Counted from the stretch's first letter, positions 21,600 to 29,181 are shown. The stretch: 55,436 nucleotides of DNA from a virus (IMGVR_UViG_3300033153_012477:1-55436); one strand, 5' to 3'. The notes: generated from the sequence alone by a model not told the origin. Translations and numbers: made by a program.

Positions 21600-22865
21600 A
21601 TGAACAAATTTGATGTGGTAATTATAGGAACTGGTCCTGCAGGATTAGGGGCAGCTTTCCAACTAATCGAAAATGACCCAAGTCTAAAAATATTAATCTT
21701 AGATCAAGAAAAAATATGTTCTGGAGGACTATTAAACGACTGCAAACAAAACTACACCTACCCTGTTGGTTTCCCCACAGAGTATTGGGAGAAAGACGAA
21801 GCTGACGGTATGTTGCAGATAGTCAGAAAACACTTGAATCCTAAGATACTCCCTAAAGCTAATTTAGACCTGTATCAAAAAAGAGCTGAAAAAGTCAAAG
21901 TCTCTCTAATCAATATAGAGCAGGCACATGTTGGAACAGATAAAAGTAGATTTCTTATACTGGATCTAGTGACTCAGCTTATTGATAAAGGAGTCTATGT
22001 TCGACTTAATATTAAGGTTGAGTTTGTGAATAATGAAGTGAAGTATATAGACACCACTAAGATGAGCCGCATCTATTATAAAAACCTCATCATTGCTCCT
22101 GGACGTAAAGGGTTCAGCTTCTTACAAGAAGTGATGAATGAGTGTGGCGTAGAGTACATCGACAACACAGTGGATGTGGGGATTAGGATAGAAACCAAAC
22201 TTGAGAATTATCCTATTGTAAAAGACTACTATGACCCCAAGTTCTATTTCCCAAGGGGTGTAAGAACTTTCTGCACCAACTCTGGTAGAGCTTTGGTTAC
22301 AAGAGAGAAGTATAAAGACTTTGACATCGTAAACGGTCATTCCCTTTCTGATAAAGGGGATGGAGGAAATGGTTTAGTCAACTTTGCTATGTTGAAAACA
22401 ATAGGACTCAAAGACCCTGTGAGAAGCGGTCAACAAATGGCAAGCTTTTTAGCTAGACTCGCTAATGAAATTGGTGGAGGTAAACCCCTAATGCAAAGAG
22501 TGGGTGACTTCAGAGCGGGTAAAAGGTCTAAGAAGATAGATTTCAATGAGGACCTCTATGACTTCAAACCAACTTGTCCTGCCTGTCCAGGAGATCTTGG
22601 GTTAGCTGTACCCTCAAAGGTCATGAGAGATCTGTGGGCTTCTTTAAAACTGTTAGACACTATTATTCCAGGAATACTGCATCCTTCAACAATTCTTTAT
22701 TATCCAGAGATAAAAATGTATGCTAATAAACCAAAGTTCATCGACAAATATTTTAAAGTTGCTAAGAATCTTTATATGATAGGAGATGGAGCAGGAACGT
22801 CTCGTGGAATCACAGGTGCCTGGTCAAGCGGAATAAGAGCAGCAAACGGTATTATAGGGAAGTAA
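21600..22865 (+). CDS. FAD-dependent oxidoreductase
   Basis: 421 aa. An N-terminal Rossmann dinucleotide motif VVIIGTGPAGLGAAF (about 5-19), an internal YKNLIIAPGRKG segment, and the C-terminal flavin motif LYMIGDGAGTSRGITGAWSSG. Also a Cys pair KPTCPACPGDLG (about 320-331). Resembles the uncharacterised FAD-dependent dehydrogenase group (COG2509-like). Substrate unknown. Divergently transcribed from the radical-SAM genes and followed after 2 nt by a metallophosphatase, so a shared modification pathway is possible but unproven. AAAAAGGA precedes the ATG. Confidence 0.85.
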   Translation: MNKFDVVIIGTGPAGLGAAFQLIENDPSLKILILDQEKICSGGLLNDCKQNYTYPVGFPTEYWEKDEADGMLQIVRKHLNPKILPKANLDLYQKRAEKVKVSLINIEQAHVGTDKSRFLILDLVTQLIDKGVYVRLNIKVEFVNNEVKYIDTTKMSRIYYKNLIIAPGRKGFSFLQEVMNECGVEYIDNTVDVGIRIETKLENYPIVKDYYDPKFYFPRGVRTFCTNSGRALVTREKYKDFDIVNGHSLSDKGDGGNGLVNFAMLKTIGLKDPVRSGQQMASFLARLANEIGGGKPLMQRVGDFRAGKRSKKIDFNEDLYDFKPTCPACPGDLGLAVPSKVMRDLWASLKLLDTIIPGILHPSTILYYPEIKMYANKPKFIDKYFKVAKNLYMIGDGAGTSRGITGAWSSGIRAANGIIGK

Positions 22866-22867
22866 TT

Positions 22868-23611
22868 ATGTACGTGATAGGAGATGTGCATGGGTGTTTT
22901 AAAACGCTCATGGCTTTAATTGATAAACTACCGACAGATGAGCAAATAATATTCACAGGAGATCTTATTGATCGAGGTCCTATGTCTAAAGAAGTTGTTC
23001 AGTGGGTAATTGATAACTCAGATAGATGTAGGAGTGTTGTTGGAAACCATGAGCAAATGTTACTGAATGCTCGCAAAAAACCAACCATGTCTAATGTTTC
23101 AATGTGGACCTGGAATGGAGGAGACGCAGCACTAAATAGTTACTTTCCCGAAACTGTTTCAAAAACTGTTTTTGACGAAACCGATGAGGAAATAGAAAAT
23201 AAGGAAGCACTCCGAATAGCTCGGAGAAGAATAGATATTCCTCAAGAACATCTTGATTTTTTTGAAAGTCTACCACAATACATAATTGAAGATAAATTAT
23301 TTATCTCTCACACCAGTTGGAACACTAAGATACCTTGGGAAAATGTTTTAGAACTTGATGACTCAAATGGGTACTTCAAAGGACTAACTTGGTACAGAGG
23401 AGTTCCTGGTAAATTACCTGACGAACTATTTCATGTGTTTGGACACACGCCTGTAGAAGAACCAGAAATATCTGATTACTACGCCAACATTGATACAGGT
23501 GCTGTTTTTGTAGATTGGGATAAGGGCGGTCAATTAACCGCCCTTCACTACCCAACTATGCAAACTTACCAACAGGAGAACCTAGATTTTCCTGATAGGT
23601 TAGTTAGCTAA
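22868..23611 (+). CDS. Calcineurin-like metallophosphatase (PrpA/ApaH class)
   Basis: 247 aa. GDVHGCF (5-11), GDLIDRGP (about 31-38), GNHEQML (about 58-64), a later histidine in FISHTSWN and FGHTPVEEPE give a full bimetallic PPP-family site. Likely a protein serine/threonine or nucleotide phosphatase; lambda-type phosphatase is the closest functional analogy. A perfect 9-bp inverted repeat (AAGGGCGGT/ACCGCCCTT, near 23525) near its 3' end lies within codons. It converges on the RRM-protein gene, overlapping its end by 4 nt. Confidence 0.88.
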   Translation: MYVIGDVHGCFKTLMALIDKLPTDEQIIFTGDLIDRGPMSKEVVQWVIDNSDRCRSVVGNHEQMLLNARKKPTMSNVSMWTWNGGDAALNSYFPETVSKTVFDETDEEIENKEALRIARRRIDIPQEHLDFFESLPQYIIEDKLFISHTSWNTKIPWENVLELDDSNGYFKGLTWYRGVPGKLPDELFHVFGHTPVEEPEISDYYANIDTGAVFVDWDKGGQLTALHYPTMQTYQQENLDFPDRLVS

Positions 23612-24006
23612 TAGCTGTTGCTTCCCCAATTCTTTTTGCTTCTAGGTTTAGAATCATAATCTTGAAAACTATCATTATTATAATTACTACCCCCATTACC
23701 ATTACCGCTACGATCATTATAGCTGTTGTTATTATCTCGGCTATAATTATTATTGCTTGGCTTTTTTTTGTCTTCTGCCAAATTAACTTTCAAGTTACGA
23801 CCTTCAATTTCTTGACCGTCTAATTCAGATACAGCTTTGTTTGCGTCTTCTACAGACATTTCAACAAAACCGAAACCTCTTGATCTACCAGTCTCTCGAT
23901 CTGTGATCACTCTTGAAGAACTAACTGTTCCGACTTTTTCAAAAACTTCCTGAAGTTGCTCACTGCTCATTCCCCAGTTTAGGTTACCCACGTAGATGCT
24001 TTGCAT
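23608..24006 (-). CDS. RRM RNA-binding protein
   Basis: 132 aa. One RNA-recognition motif at residues 1-80 with RNP2 IYVGNL and RNP1 RGFGFVEM intact, then a low-complexity Asn/Ser/Gly/Tyr-rich tail (NNYSRDNNNSYNDRSGNGNG). This layout matches bacterial/cyanobacterial Rbp proteins and eukaryotic glycine-rich RRM proteins. Likely binds single-stranded RNA and may promote condensation or mRNA stability. AAGGAG precedes the ATG. It adds to the RNA-centred gene content. Confidence 0.92.
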   Translation of the reverse strand: MQSIYVGNLNWGMSSEQLQEVFEKVGTVSSSRVITDRETGRSRGFGFVEMSVEDANKAVSELDGQEIEGRNLKVNLAEDKKKPSNNNYSRDNNNSYNDRSGNGNGGSNYNNDSFQDYDSKPRSKKNWGSNSY

Positions 24007-24052
24007 TCCTTTCTCCTTGTAAAAATTTACTTTGTTGGGATTAAATTCATAT

Positions 24053-24454
24053 TTATGATAACTTTGATTTAACCAAAGTACTCACTAATCTTCCATCGAA
24101 TGGACCAACTATGTCTGCCTTAACAGCTTTCATAACCGCCCCCATATTACCTAATGCGAGGTGCTTATCCACTAGAGCAGAAATCTCTTCCTCACTCATA
24201 GCTTTAGGAATAAACTCCTCAATAATAGCTATTTCTTTTTTTAGATCTTCTAAAGCTTGATCTTTATATAAGTCCAGAGTCTTAGACATTTTTTTATGGT
24301 GACCCATAACAACTTCTAATTCTGGACTTGGTTTTTCGTTAATGTCGTTGTTCTGAAGAAGGGATTTGATATACTTTAGAGAATTTATTCTAAAACGGTC
24401 TTTACTCTTCATTGCTGACTTTATTTCTTCATTTATTCTTTCTTTAACTGACAC
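24053..24454 (-). CDS. GatB/YqeY-domain protein
   Basis: 133 aa. SVKERINEEIKSAMKSKDRFRINSLKYIKS at the N-terminus and IAIIEEFIPKAMSEEEISALV in the middle are the YqeY hallmarks; the C-terminal MGAVMKAVKADIVG..VDGRLVS-type segment is present as MGAVMKAVKADIVGPFDGR. These proteins resemble the tRNA-binding tail of GatB amidotransferase; their free-standing role is unclear, perhaps tRNA-related. Occasionally carried by phages. Confidence 0.87.
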   Translation of the reverse strand: MSVKERINEEIKSAMKSKDRFRINSLKYIKSLLQNNDINEKPSPELEVVMGHHKKMSKTLDLYKDQALEDLKKEIAIIEEFIPKAMSEEEISALVDKHLALGNMGAVMKAVKADIVGPFDGRLVSTLVKSKLS

Positions 24455-24569
24455 GATTCTTCCTATTGAAATTTTTAATGTATAAATACCTTATACTAAG
24501 GTTTACAGGTATGCAAATATTTTTTTATGAAGTGCTTGCGTTTGTAACTCACTAATATGATGGGTGTTT

Positions 24570-24698
24570 ATGGATAATAAATATGACTCTATACAGCCTA
24601 TAATTACTTTTTTGCTGATTATTCTTACCTCAATTGTACTTGGATTTTCTTATTATGCGGGATTGATCTTGTATTGCCTCGTTAAGCCTTTTATTTAG
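24570..24698 (+). CDS. Small membrane protein (42 aa)
   Basis: MDNKYDSIQPIITFLLIILT... has one long or two short transmembrane segments and ends LYCLVKPFI. The ribosome site is weak (GATGGG). Stop TAG overlaps by 4 nt the 3' end of the convergent leftward gene. It could be a small holin-like or regulatory membrane peptide; evidence is only composition and context. Confidence 0.45.
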   Translation: MDNKYDSIQPIITFLLIILTSIVLGFSYYAGLILYCLVKPFI

Positions 24699-25081
24699 CT
24701 TCCTTGAATAGAATAGAACTCATTGAAATGTTTTTCAATAGGATTTCCTTCACCTTTAAAATATATTTTAGGAACTTTCGCAGATATCTCTTCTCGATAA
24801 GTAGGTACTCTAAAAATAACATCACTCAATTCACTGAGTACCTCTGGATAAGTAATTACCTGGTTTGAAGAAAATTTATTTCTAGGGATAACGTATTTAA
24901 CAATAACGCTCTTGTTGTTCTGAGTAGCTGTTTTTATTTTTTTAACGATAGGTTCAGGATCAGACATAAGATAATTCCAACCCACTACAACACAATTAAC
25001 TTTTCCAAGTTTGTCTATTAAATGATCTGTGAGTGTTAGAATACCTAGATTTCTCTCATGTCCTATTAAACTTATAATCAT
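24695..25081 (-). CDS. P-loop-like protein lacking a clear Walker lysine (128 aa)
   Basis: MIISLIGHERNLGILTLTDHLIDKLG resembles the start of a nucleotide-kinase fold, but the expected GxxGxGK(S/T) is absent (GHERNLGIL). VVVGWNYLM and a DVIFRVPTYREE segment follow. It may be a degenerate kinase or a deoxynucleotide-kinase-like structural homologue. Confidence in the gene is good, in function poor. The 150 nt upstream hold a large inverted repeat. Confidence 0.6.
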   Translation of the reverse strand: MIISLIGHERNLGILTLTDHLIDKLGKVNCVVVGWNYLMSDPEPIVKKIKTATQNNKSVIVKYVIPRNKFSSNQVITYPEVLSELSDVIFRVPTYREEISAKVPKIYFKGEGNPIEKHFNEFYSIQGS

Positions 25082-25104
25082 AATTCTCGCTCGTCCTATT
25101 AAGA

Positions 25105-25207
25105 AGGGGAACAGTCACTAAGGGTAAGTATTTTAAGTGCTCGTCATAGACAAACACTAGATGTCAAACCGAAGTCAGACAGAAGCATAGAAGTAACCCT
25201 TAGCTAC
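25105..25207 (-). ncRNA. Candidate structured RNA/leader with long-range inverted repeat
   Basis: The spacer between two leftward genes has no coding frame but contains CTAAGGG near 25118 and its complement CCCTTAG near 25196, with about 70 nt of sequence between them. On the minus strand it would form a closed domain upstream of the 24695-25081 gene. It could be a small RNA or a structured 5' leader. Confidence 0.3.
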
Positions 25208-25231
25208 ACCACCTTGTTTAAAACCCTTATA

Positions 25232-25786
25232 TTAGTTGATTATGATATAATCATTGGCTGAAAAGTGATGGTTTACTCGTAGAGTAGTGTGTTTATCTAT
25301 CTCATGCAACCTTTGAATAAAGATACCAACGGCGGCATGTTGAGTGCCTTCTTTATCAAAAATACCCGTATTTCTAGAGTCATACCAGAAGCCTTTATGC
25401 TTCTTCCACATATGACTTAAGAACTCTGGGGAGGCTTTAAAACACTGCCCAGTACCAGAAAAAAGACGCTCACTAGCAACACTCTTAGCAATAGTGTCGT
25501 GTATGAAGATAAAATTAAAGTCTAAGGTATTCACGAGATCAAAAAAAGAATCTTTTTTAATGGAGATGTCATCTTGCATAAAAAGTACTGAGCTTTTTTT
25601 ATCCCAATGATTCTTTAGGAAGTAATCATAGGCTCCCCACTCTAATCCTTCATTAGGAATCAAATAAAAAGGGACACCTTGAGTGTCCCCTTTTTTGTGC
25701 ATAATTGTAACAGCGTCGTAGTTAGCTTTAGTTAAAGAAGCATATAGAGACTTACTATAGTCCCATCCCACAACACATATTTGCAT
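25232..25786 (-). CDS. Glycosyltransferase-like protein (184 aa)
   Basis: MQICVVGWDYSKSLYASLTK..., with VPFYLIPNEGLEWGAYDYFL and SVLFMQDDISI; the acidic MQDD pair following a hydrophobic strand and the NEG..EWGAY segment resemble small GT-A-like or DUF3431-type glycosyltransferase proteins. Too short for most full enzymes. A strong bidirectional terminator-like hairpin lies within its N-terminal coding part. It may modify DNA, host surface or phage proteins; all inference. Confidence 0.6.
   Translation of the reverse strand: MQICVVGWDYSKSLYASLTKANYDAVTIMHKKGDTQGVPFYLIPNEGLEWGAYDYFLKNHWDKKSSVLFMQDDISIKKDSFFDLVNTLDFNFIFIHDTIAKSVASERLFSGTGQCFKASPEFLSHMWKKHKGFWYDSRNTGIFDKEGTQHAAVGIFIQRLHEIDKHTTLRVNHHFSANDYIIIN
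25671..25689. terminator. Bidirectional terminator-like hairpin inside a gene
   Basis: GGGACAC-CTTGA-GTGTCCC flanked by AAAAA on the left and CTTTTTT on the right, so either strand shows a stem followed by a T run. It lies within codons of the 25232-25786 gene (about residues 31-38) and could attenuate its expression. Confidence 0.5.
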
Positions 25787-26151
25787 TACTCAGTAGCTTG
25801 TTCTTTTAGCACATCACAGAGCTTGTTAGCACCGCTTAGATCTGCTCTAACTTTCACAGGATCACAAGCAAATCTCTTAACGATTTCTGCTTCACCTAAG
25901 TCAACTAAGAAACCTGTAGCGATTGGACAAACAAAATCCAATGCCCCTTGCTCTCCAGTCTCCTCTTTACAGACACCTTTAGACGTTGGCTGAATCATAA
26001 AATCATACAACAAAGTTTTGTCACACGCCCATCTATCCGTAATCTTTTGGGCTACGATGTCAGTCCCTGTTTTCGCAAAATCACAAATTGGATTACAACC
26101 TACTAAAACAATAGACATTGCAACAATAACAACCATAAATAAATTTTTCAT
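25786..26151 (-). CDS. Small cysteine-rich lipoprotein (121 aa)
   Basis: Start MKNLFMVVIVAMSIVLVGCN chosen by AAGGAG upstream; LVGC is a lipobox. The mature protein has six further cysteines (PICDF, WACDK, GVCKE, FVCPI, FACDP, KLCDV) spaced as in a small disulfide-bonded periplasmic domain. A phage lipoprotein of this size could be a superinfection-exclusion or envelope protein, but the sequence does not say which. Confidence 0.7.
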   Translation of the reverse strand: MKNLFMVVIVAMSIVLVGCNPICDFAKTGTDIVAQKITDRWACDKTLLYDFMIQPTSKGVCKEETGEQGALDFVCPIATGFLVDLGEAEIVKRFACDPVKVRADLSGANKLCDVLKEQATE

Positions 26152-26212
26152 TTTACACTCCTTAGAAAAATTGGTTAATAAAATCAAAGCAAAAAACCTT
26201 AAAATTAGTTGA

Positions 26213-26521
26213 TTATCTTTTTCCTATTTTGTCAACTAGTATAAAGATGAGAATCAATAAGTTAAGTGGAAAGAACATCAAGTCCCTCACTAGTTTCAGT
26301 ACTGGTTTAGTATCAATTTTCTTTTTAATCTCATCCAAATCTGTGTCGTCTAGAATTTCTCGTATACGAGGATCATACGGGTTTCTACGCTTCAGTTCTT
26401 CTATAACAGTATAAAAAGAATCTTTTAAATATTCAAAGACTTTCTCTTCCATATTAAAAATGTAATATGGGATATTAAATATACAGGAAATGATTATGTA
26501 GTTAAGCAATAGGTCGAGCAT
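26213..26521 (-). CDS. Small membrane-associated protein (102 aa)
   Basis: Hydrophobic N-terminus (MLDLLLNYIIISCIFNIPYY), charged middle (EELKRRNPYDPRIREILDD), hydrophobic C-terminus (LMFFPLNLLILIFILVDKIG): probably two membrane segments. The first ATG overlaps the end of the GIY-YIG gene (GGTGAG site); an internal ATG at 26452 is an alternative. Function unknown. Confidence 0.55.
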   Translation of the reverse strand: MLDLLLNYIIISCIFNIPYYIFNMEEKVFEYLKDSFYTVIEELKRRNPYDPRIREILDDTDLDEIKKKIDTKPVLKLVRDLMFFPLNLLILIFILVDKIGKR

Positions 26522-26768
26522 GACTCACCGCCTTAGTCTCTTTGAAAGTTAAACATTTTGCTTTAAATAGAGATTTAATGAATTCTTTTTTTAATTGAGC
26601 TTCCTCCCGACTAACCGTTTGAGCTACATATACTAGGCTAAAAGGTGACTCAATTTTCACGCTATCAATCCCCTCTCTATGATCATTCATCTTTCTCCTA
26701 ATGTCCTTACAGGTTATACCGACGTATACTGTACTTTTAGGTCCCTTTATTATGTAAACATAACACAT
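26502..26768 (-). CDS. GIY-YIG nuclease-domain protein (88 aa)
   Basis: MCYVYIIKGPKSTVYVGIT carries the GIY (VYI) and YIG (YVG) strands; the catalytic-arginine helix is represented by IRRKMNDHREG. The conserved glutamate position is less clear (EEAQLKKEFIK). The size is that of a bare GIY-YIG domain (UPF0213/YhbQ-like), lacking the DNA-binding tail of homing enzymes. Start ATG preceded by AAGGAG. May act in DNA repair or as a small nuclease. Confidence 0.8.
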   Translation of the reverse strand: MCYVYIIKGPKSTVYVGITCKDIRRKMNDHREGIDSVKIESPFSLVYVAQTVSREEAQLKKEFIKSLFKAKCLTFKETKAVSHARPIA

Positions 26769-26807
26769 CCCCAACTCCTTAGAGTTTTTGTCAGATAAAC
26801 CTACACA

Positions 26808-26818
26808 GACTATATAGG
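26808..26818 (-). promoter_or_regulatory. CTATATA element before the GIY-YIG gene
   Basis: Minus strand CCTATATAGTC, 40-50 nt upstream of the GIY-YIG start and overlapping the last codons of the metallophosphatase. Part of the recurring set. Confidence 0.4.
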
Positions 26819-27595
26819 TTTGGAGAAAGATCTGTAAACCTTTTTTCCAGGAAACTTAACAGCCGCTAAAGGTCTGTCAGATCTAGCCCCACATCCCACA
26901 TCGATGAAGGCTCTGTGTTTAAAGAGCCTAGGTTGTCTATGATGCTTGAATTGATGACCGCAGATATGATACTTCTCCATATGCTTTATCTTACAAAGCT
27001 TGGAGTCTTCCATTGTAAATCCCCATCGCAAATCATATAGCATAGTTTCTAAGAAATAATCTTGACTTATTTTTTTACCAAAATCTAAATGATAAGATTC
27101 CAATCCTGAACAAAGAGATCTATCTAAAGGAGCGTGAGTGCATATGTATGCATCATTCTCATAGTAGGGGATAAGTCCATCAAGAAAATCTACCACCCCT
27201 CTAGCTAGACACTCTTGAGCCAACTCTTGCACAGACAGCATAGGAACACCCCAGTGAGCTTGCATGCTGTCCCAAGTACTAAAGGTATACTTAGTCCACC
27301 AGTTCTCGCCCTGAAGAGTAGTTATAAGCATTTCTTCATGATTACCCATAATAAAAAAAGCTTGATTAGGGTATTTATTTTTAAGTTCAATAAGAAGTTC
27401 AAAAACCCTAGCTGAATTAGGACCCCTATTGCAAAGATCTCCACAAAAAACAATATGGCACTTAGGGTTATTATCTAAAAAAGGAATAACCTGTTTTAAA
27501 ATATCCTCTAGTTTTTTATCTTCACCATGAATATCTCCGACAGCTATTAATTCCTCTGCGTGGTATAATTCTTTTTCACCATATCTGAATTCCAT
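26810..27595 (-). CDS. Calcineurin-like metallophosphatase (second copy)
   Basis: 261 aa. Motifs AVGDIHGEDK (about 17-26), VFCGDLCNRGPN (about 49-60), FIMGNHEEM (about 78-86), ICTHAPLD and YHICGHQF provide the two-metal site. Distinct from the homologue at 22868: different spacing and C-terminal half. Possibly a symmetric diadenosine-tetraphosphatase-like or protein phosphatase. It lies 6 nt downstream of the second radical-SAM gene, mirroring the first phosphatase next to the FAD/radical-SAM group. Confidence 0.87.
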   Translation of the reverse strand: MEFRYGEKELYHAEELIAVGDIHGEDKKLEDILKQVIPFLDNNPKCHIVFCGDLCNRGPNSARVFELLIELKNKYPNQAFFIMGNHEEMLITTLQGENWWTKYTFSTWDSMQAHWGVPMLSVQELAQECLARGVVDFLDGLIPYYENDAYICTHAPLDRSLCSGLESYHLDFGKKISQDYFLETMLYDLRWGFTMEDSKLCKIKHMEKYHICGHQFKHHRQPRLFKHRAFIDVGCGARSDRPLAAVKFPGKKVYRSFSKPI

Positions 27596-27601
27596 TTCAT
27601 C

Positions 27602-28513
27602 CTACTTTAGCACTCTCTTTTTAGGAACTCCTAGCTCACTAGAACAACTGTTCATTTTGCAAACTACTCCCTTAGTGCTTAATTCTTCAAATTCCTTCTT
27701 GAAGTCTCCCGTGTTTAGATCAAAGTATGGATCTGAATCCCGTCTTCGATAATCCAAGCAAGGATAGACTAAACCATCATATGCTACAAATATGTTGTGT
27801 ATTCCACAATCACACTTAAAGTATTTAAACTGATTCAAACTATTAGCGAATAAATAATTTGAGATAGTTTCTTTACTTCTTATCTCACCGTCCTCTTCAA
27901 AGGTTATTGTGAGATCTTCACCTTTTTGCTCACGCATGTACCAAGCTTCATCGTACTCAGACAAAGACTTTTGGTCAGTGTGTTCTACCTTAGCTATTAT
28001 TGAGGTAACACTTTCTGAACAGAGTTCTTTTATCTTTAGGTAGTCTTTTTTATATGTTGGAAAATTTGTGTCCAGCATATAAACTACCTCAAGCTTAGGT
28101 ACTTTATTAGATAAGTATTTCACCTTGTTGTAGAACGTGTCAAATTTTTCTCTACTAGGATGGAAGGATGTCTCTAACTCAATATCAGGTTTCACCTTTA
28201 TAACTTTATCATAAAAATCTAAACTCTTGCTGAGATTAGTATACATCTCTACTTTAACTTTAAGATTTTTAAGAACAGTTAATATCTCTGGGTGAAGAGA
28301 AGGCTCTCCTCCAAAAAGAGTAAGCTTCACATTTCTCAGAGTACCTACATAATTAATGAACTCCACTACCTTGTCCTGATTGGTAGACACCTCTAAACCA
28401 TAGAGGTCACAGTACTTGCAGGAGTAATTACAAAGGGTATTGATCTCCCAAGTAATGGCGTACCTATTAATTGGGGGCATGTGGTTGTGATCTTTTACTT
28501 CCAATATCTTCAT
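27602..28513 (-). CDS. Radical SAM protein with SPASM-like C-terminus (paralogue)
   Basis: 303 aa. CNYSCKYC (about 28-35) binds the 4Fe-4S cluster and LTLFGGEPSLHPE is the GGEP region. C-terminal cysteines KCDCGIHN, VYPCLDYRRRD and VCKMNSCSSE are the likely auxiliary-cluster ligands. Paralogous to 19724-20632 throughout. No strong ribosome site; the start is 38 nt after the CCA-ending tRNA-like RNA at 28549, so its message may arise by processing of the tRNA-like precursor. Substrate unknown. Confidence 0.87.
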   Translation of the reverse strand: MKILEVKDHNHMPPINRYAITWEINTLCNYSCKYCDLYGLEVSTNQDKVVEFINYVGTLRNVKLTLFGGEPSLHPEILTVLKNLKVKVEMYTNLSKSLDFYDKVIKVKPDIELETSFHPSREKFDTFYNKVKYLSNKVPKLEVVYMLDTNFPTYKKDYLKIKELCSESVTSIIAKVEHTDQKSLSEYDEAWYMREQKGEDLTITFEEDGEIRSKETISNYLFANSLNQFKYFKCDCGIHNIFVAYDGLVYPCLDYRRRDSDPYFDLNTGDFKKEFEELSTKGVVCKMNSCSSELGVPKKRVLK

Positions 28514-28548
28514 AGGTAATAATACAGTGGGAAGAATAGAATATAAAA

Positions 28549-28649
28549 TGGAGCGTGAGATAGGATTTGAACCTATAACCTTCCTAGATCTTCTTTCGCT
28601 TTAACACGAGATTCTTCCTAGACTGCTGACCAGACTCAGCTTCACACGC
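28549..28649 (-). tRNA. tRNA-like RNA with 30-nt anticodon loop, CCA encoded
   Basis: The body is a good tRNA: acceptor GCGTGTG/CTCACGC (one mismatch), discriminator T, encoded CCA, D stem GCTG/CAGC, variable region AGGTT, T arm ATAGG/CCTAT. The anticodon stem GTCTA(G)/(C)TAGGA closes a loop of about 30 nt instead of 7, so no anticodon can be assigned. The loop can fold into a short hairpin with the hexaloop GTTAAA, the same loop that caps the Y-type stem of the neighbour at 28655-28793. Only 5 nt separate the two, so they form a tandem. It may be an intron-containing tRNA, a tRNA mimic, or a degenerate relative of the neighbour. Confidence 0.6.
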
Positions 28650-28654
28650 ATATA

Positions 28655-28793
28655 TGGTGGAGAGGGCAAGGATTTGAACCTGCGACACCCTGGTTTACCA
28701 CGAAGTATGTCTAATCTACGCCACGCTTTTAACAGCGGGTTCAAACGATAAGACTCTTTTCTCCAGGTGCTCTACCAACTGAGCTACCTCTCC
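28655..28793 (-). ncRNA. tRNA with a Y-RNA-type stem in its anticodon loop, CCA encoded
   Basis: In normal order: acceptor GGAGAGG/CCTCTCC (7 perfect pairs), discriminator A, encoded CCA, D stem GCTC/GAGC, perfect anticodon stem CCTGG/CCAGG, T arm GCAGG/CTTGC. In place of a 7-nt loop there are about 68 nt containing helix GTCTTATC/GATTAGAC, the conserved internal loop (GTTTGAACC opposite TGGCGTA), and the end hairpin CGCT-GTTAAA-AGCG. The internal loop is identical to those of the three other elements around the Ro60 gene. On the 3' side, TGGTAA preceding ACCAGG looks like a threonine GGU anticodon context, but removal of the insert leaves an 8-nt loop. Either a spliced tRNA precursor or a Ro60-binding tRNA mimic. 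Confidence 0.75.
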
Positions 28794-28794
28794 A

Positions 28795-29112
28795 TTAAAT
28801 ATCTTCTATAGTACTTATCAAATCTTCTAAAGATTGTCCACCAACCTTAGTGTTTTCTATTTTACCATCCTTAAAGAAAAGTAAAGTAGGGATTCCTCTG
28901 ATGCCATATTTAGCAGCAGAAGTAGGATTATTATCTACGTCAATTTTCCTAACACTGATCTCAGGTTTTTTCTCAGCAAGTTCCTCAAGAACAGGAGCCA
29001 TCACCTTACAAGGTCCACACCAGTCAGCATAGAAATCTACAACGATAATTCCTTCTTTCTTTAAAACTTCTGATTCAAATTCCTTATCTGAGACGGGTAA
29101 AGCTGACGACAT
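28795..29112 (-). CDS. trxA: Thioredoxin
   Basis: 105 aa from the ATG at 29112 (AAGGGAG upstream; an in-frame GTG lies two codons earlier). Active site ADWCGPCKVMAP with C32 and C35, and the cis-proline in IRGIPTLLFF; the rest matches a canonical thioredoxin fold. It could reduce phage or host enzymes or act as a polymerase processivity factor as host thioredoxin does for T7, but only the redox role is supported here. It is inserted between the tRNA-like RNA elements: a terminator lies 30 nt upstream and the tRNA/Y chimera starts 2 nt downstream of the stop. Confidence 0.95.
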   Translation of the reverse strand: MSSALPVSDKEFESEVLKKEGIIVVDFYADWCGPCKVMAPVLEELAEKKPEISVRKIDVDNNPTSAAKYGIRGIPTLLFFKDGKIENTKVGGQSLEDLISTIEDI

Positions 29113-29134
29113 AAACACTCCCTTGTCATGTGTT

Positions 29135-29175
29135 AAAATATAAGGCTTCTCCTAAAATTGCTTCCAAGAGAAGCC
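29135..29175 (-). terminator. Rho-independent terminator of the Y-like RNA pair
   Basis: Perfect 8-bp stem GGCTTCTC/GAGAAGCC (29144-29175) with a 16-nt loop, followed on the minus strand by TTATATTTT. It starts within 10 nt of the end of the permuted element at 29182-29313, defining the 3' end of its primary transcript. Confidence 0.8.
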
Positions 29176-29181
29176 CTAAAA

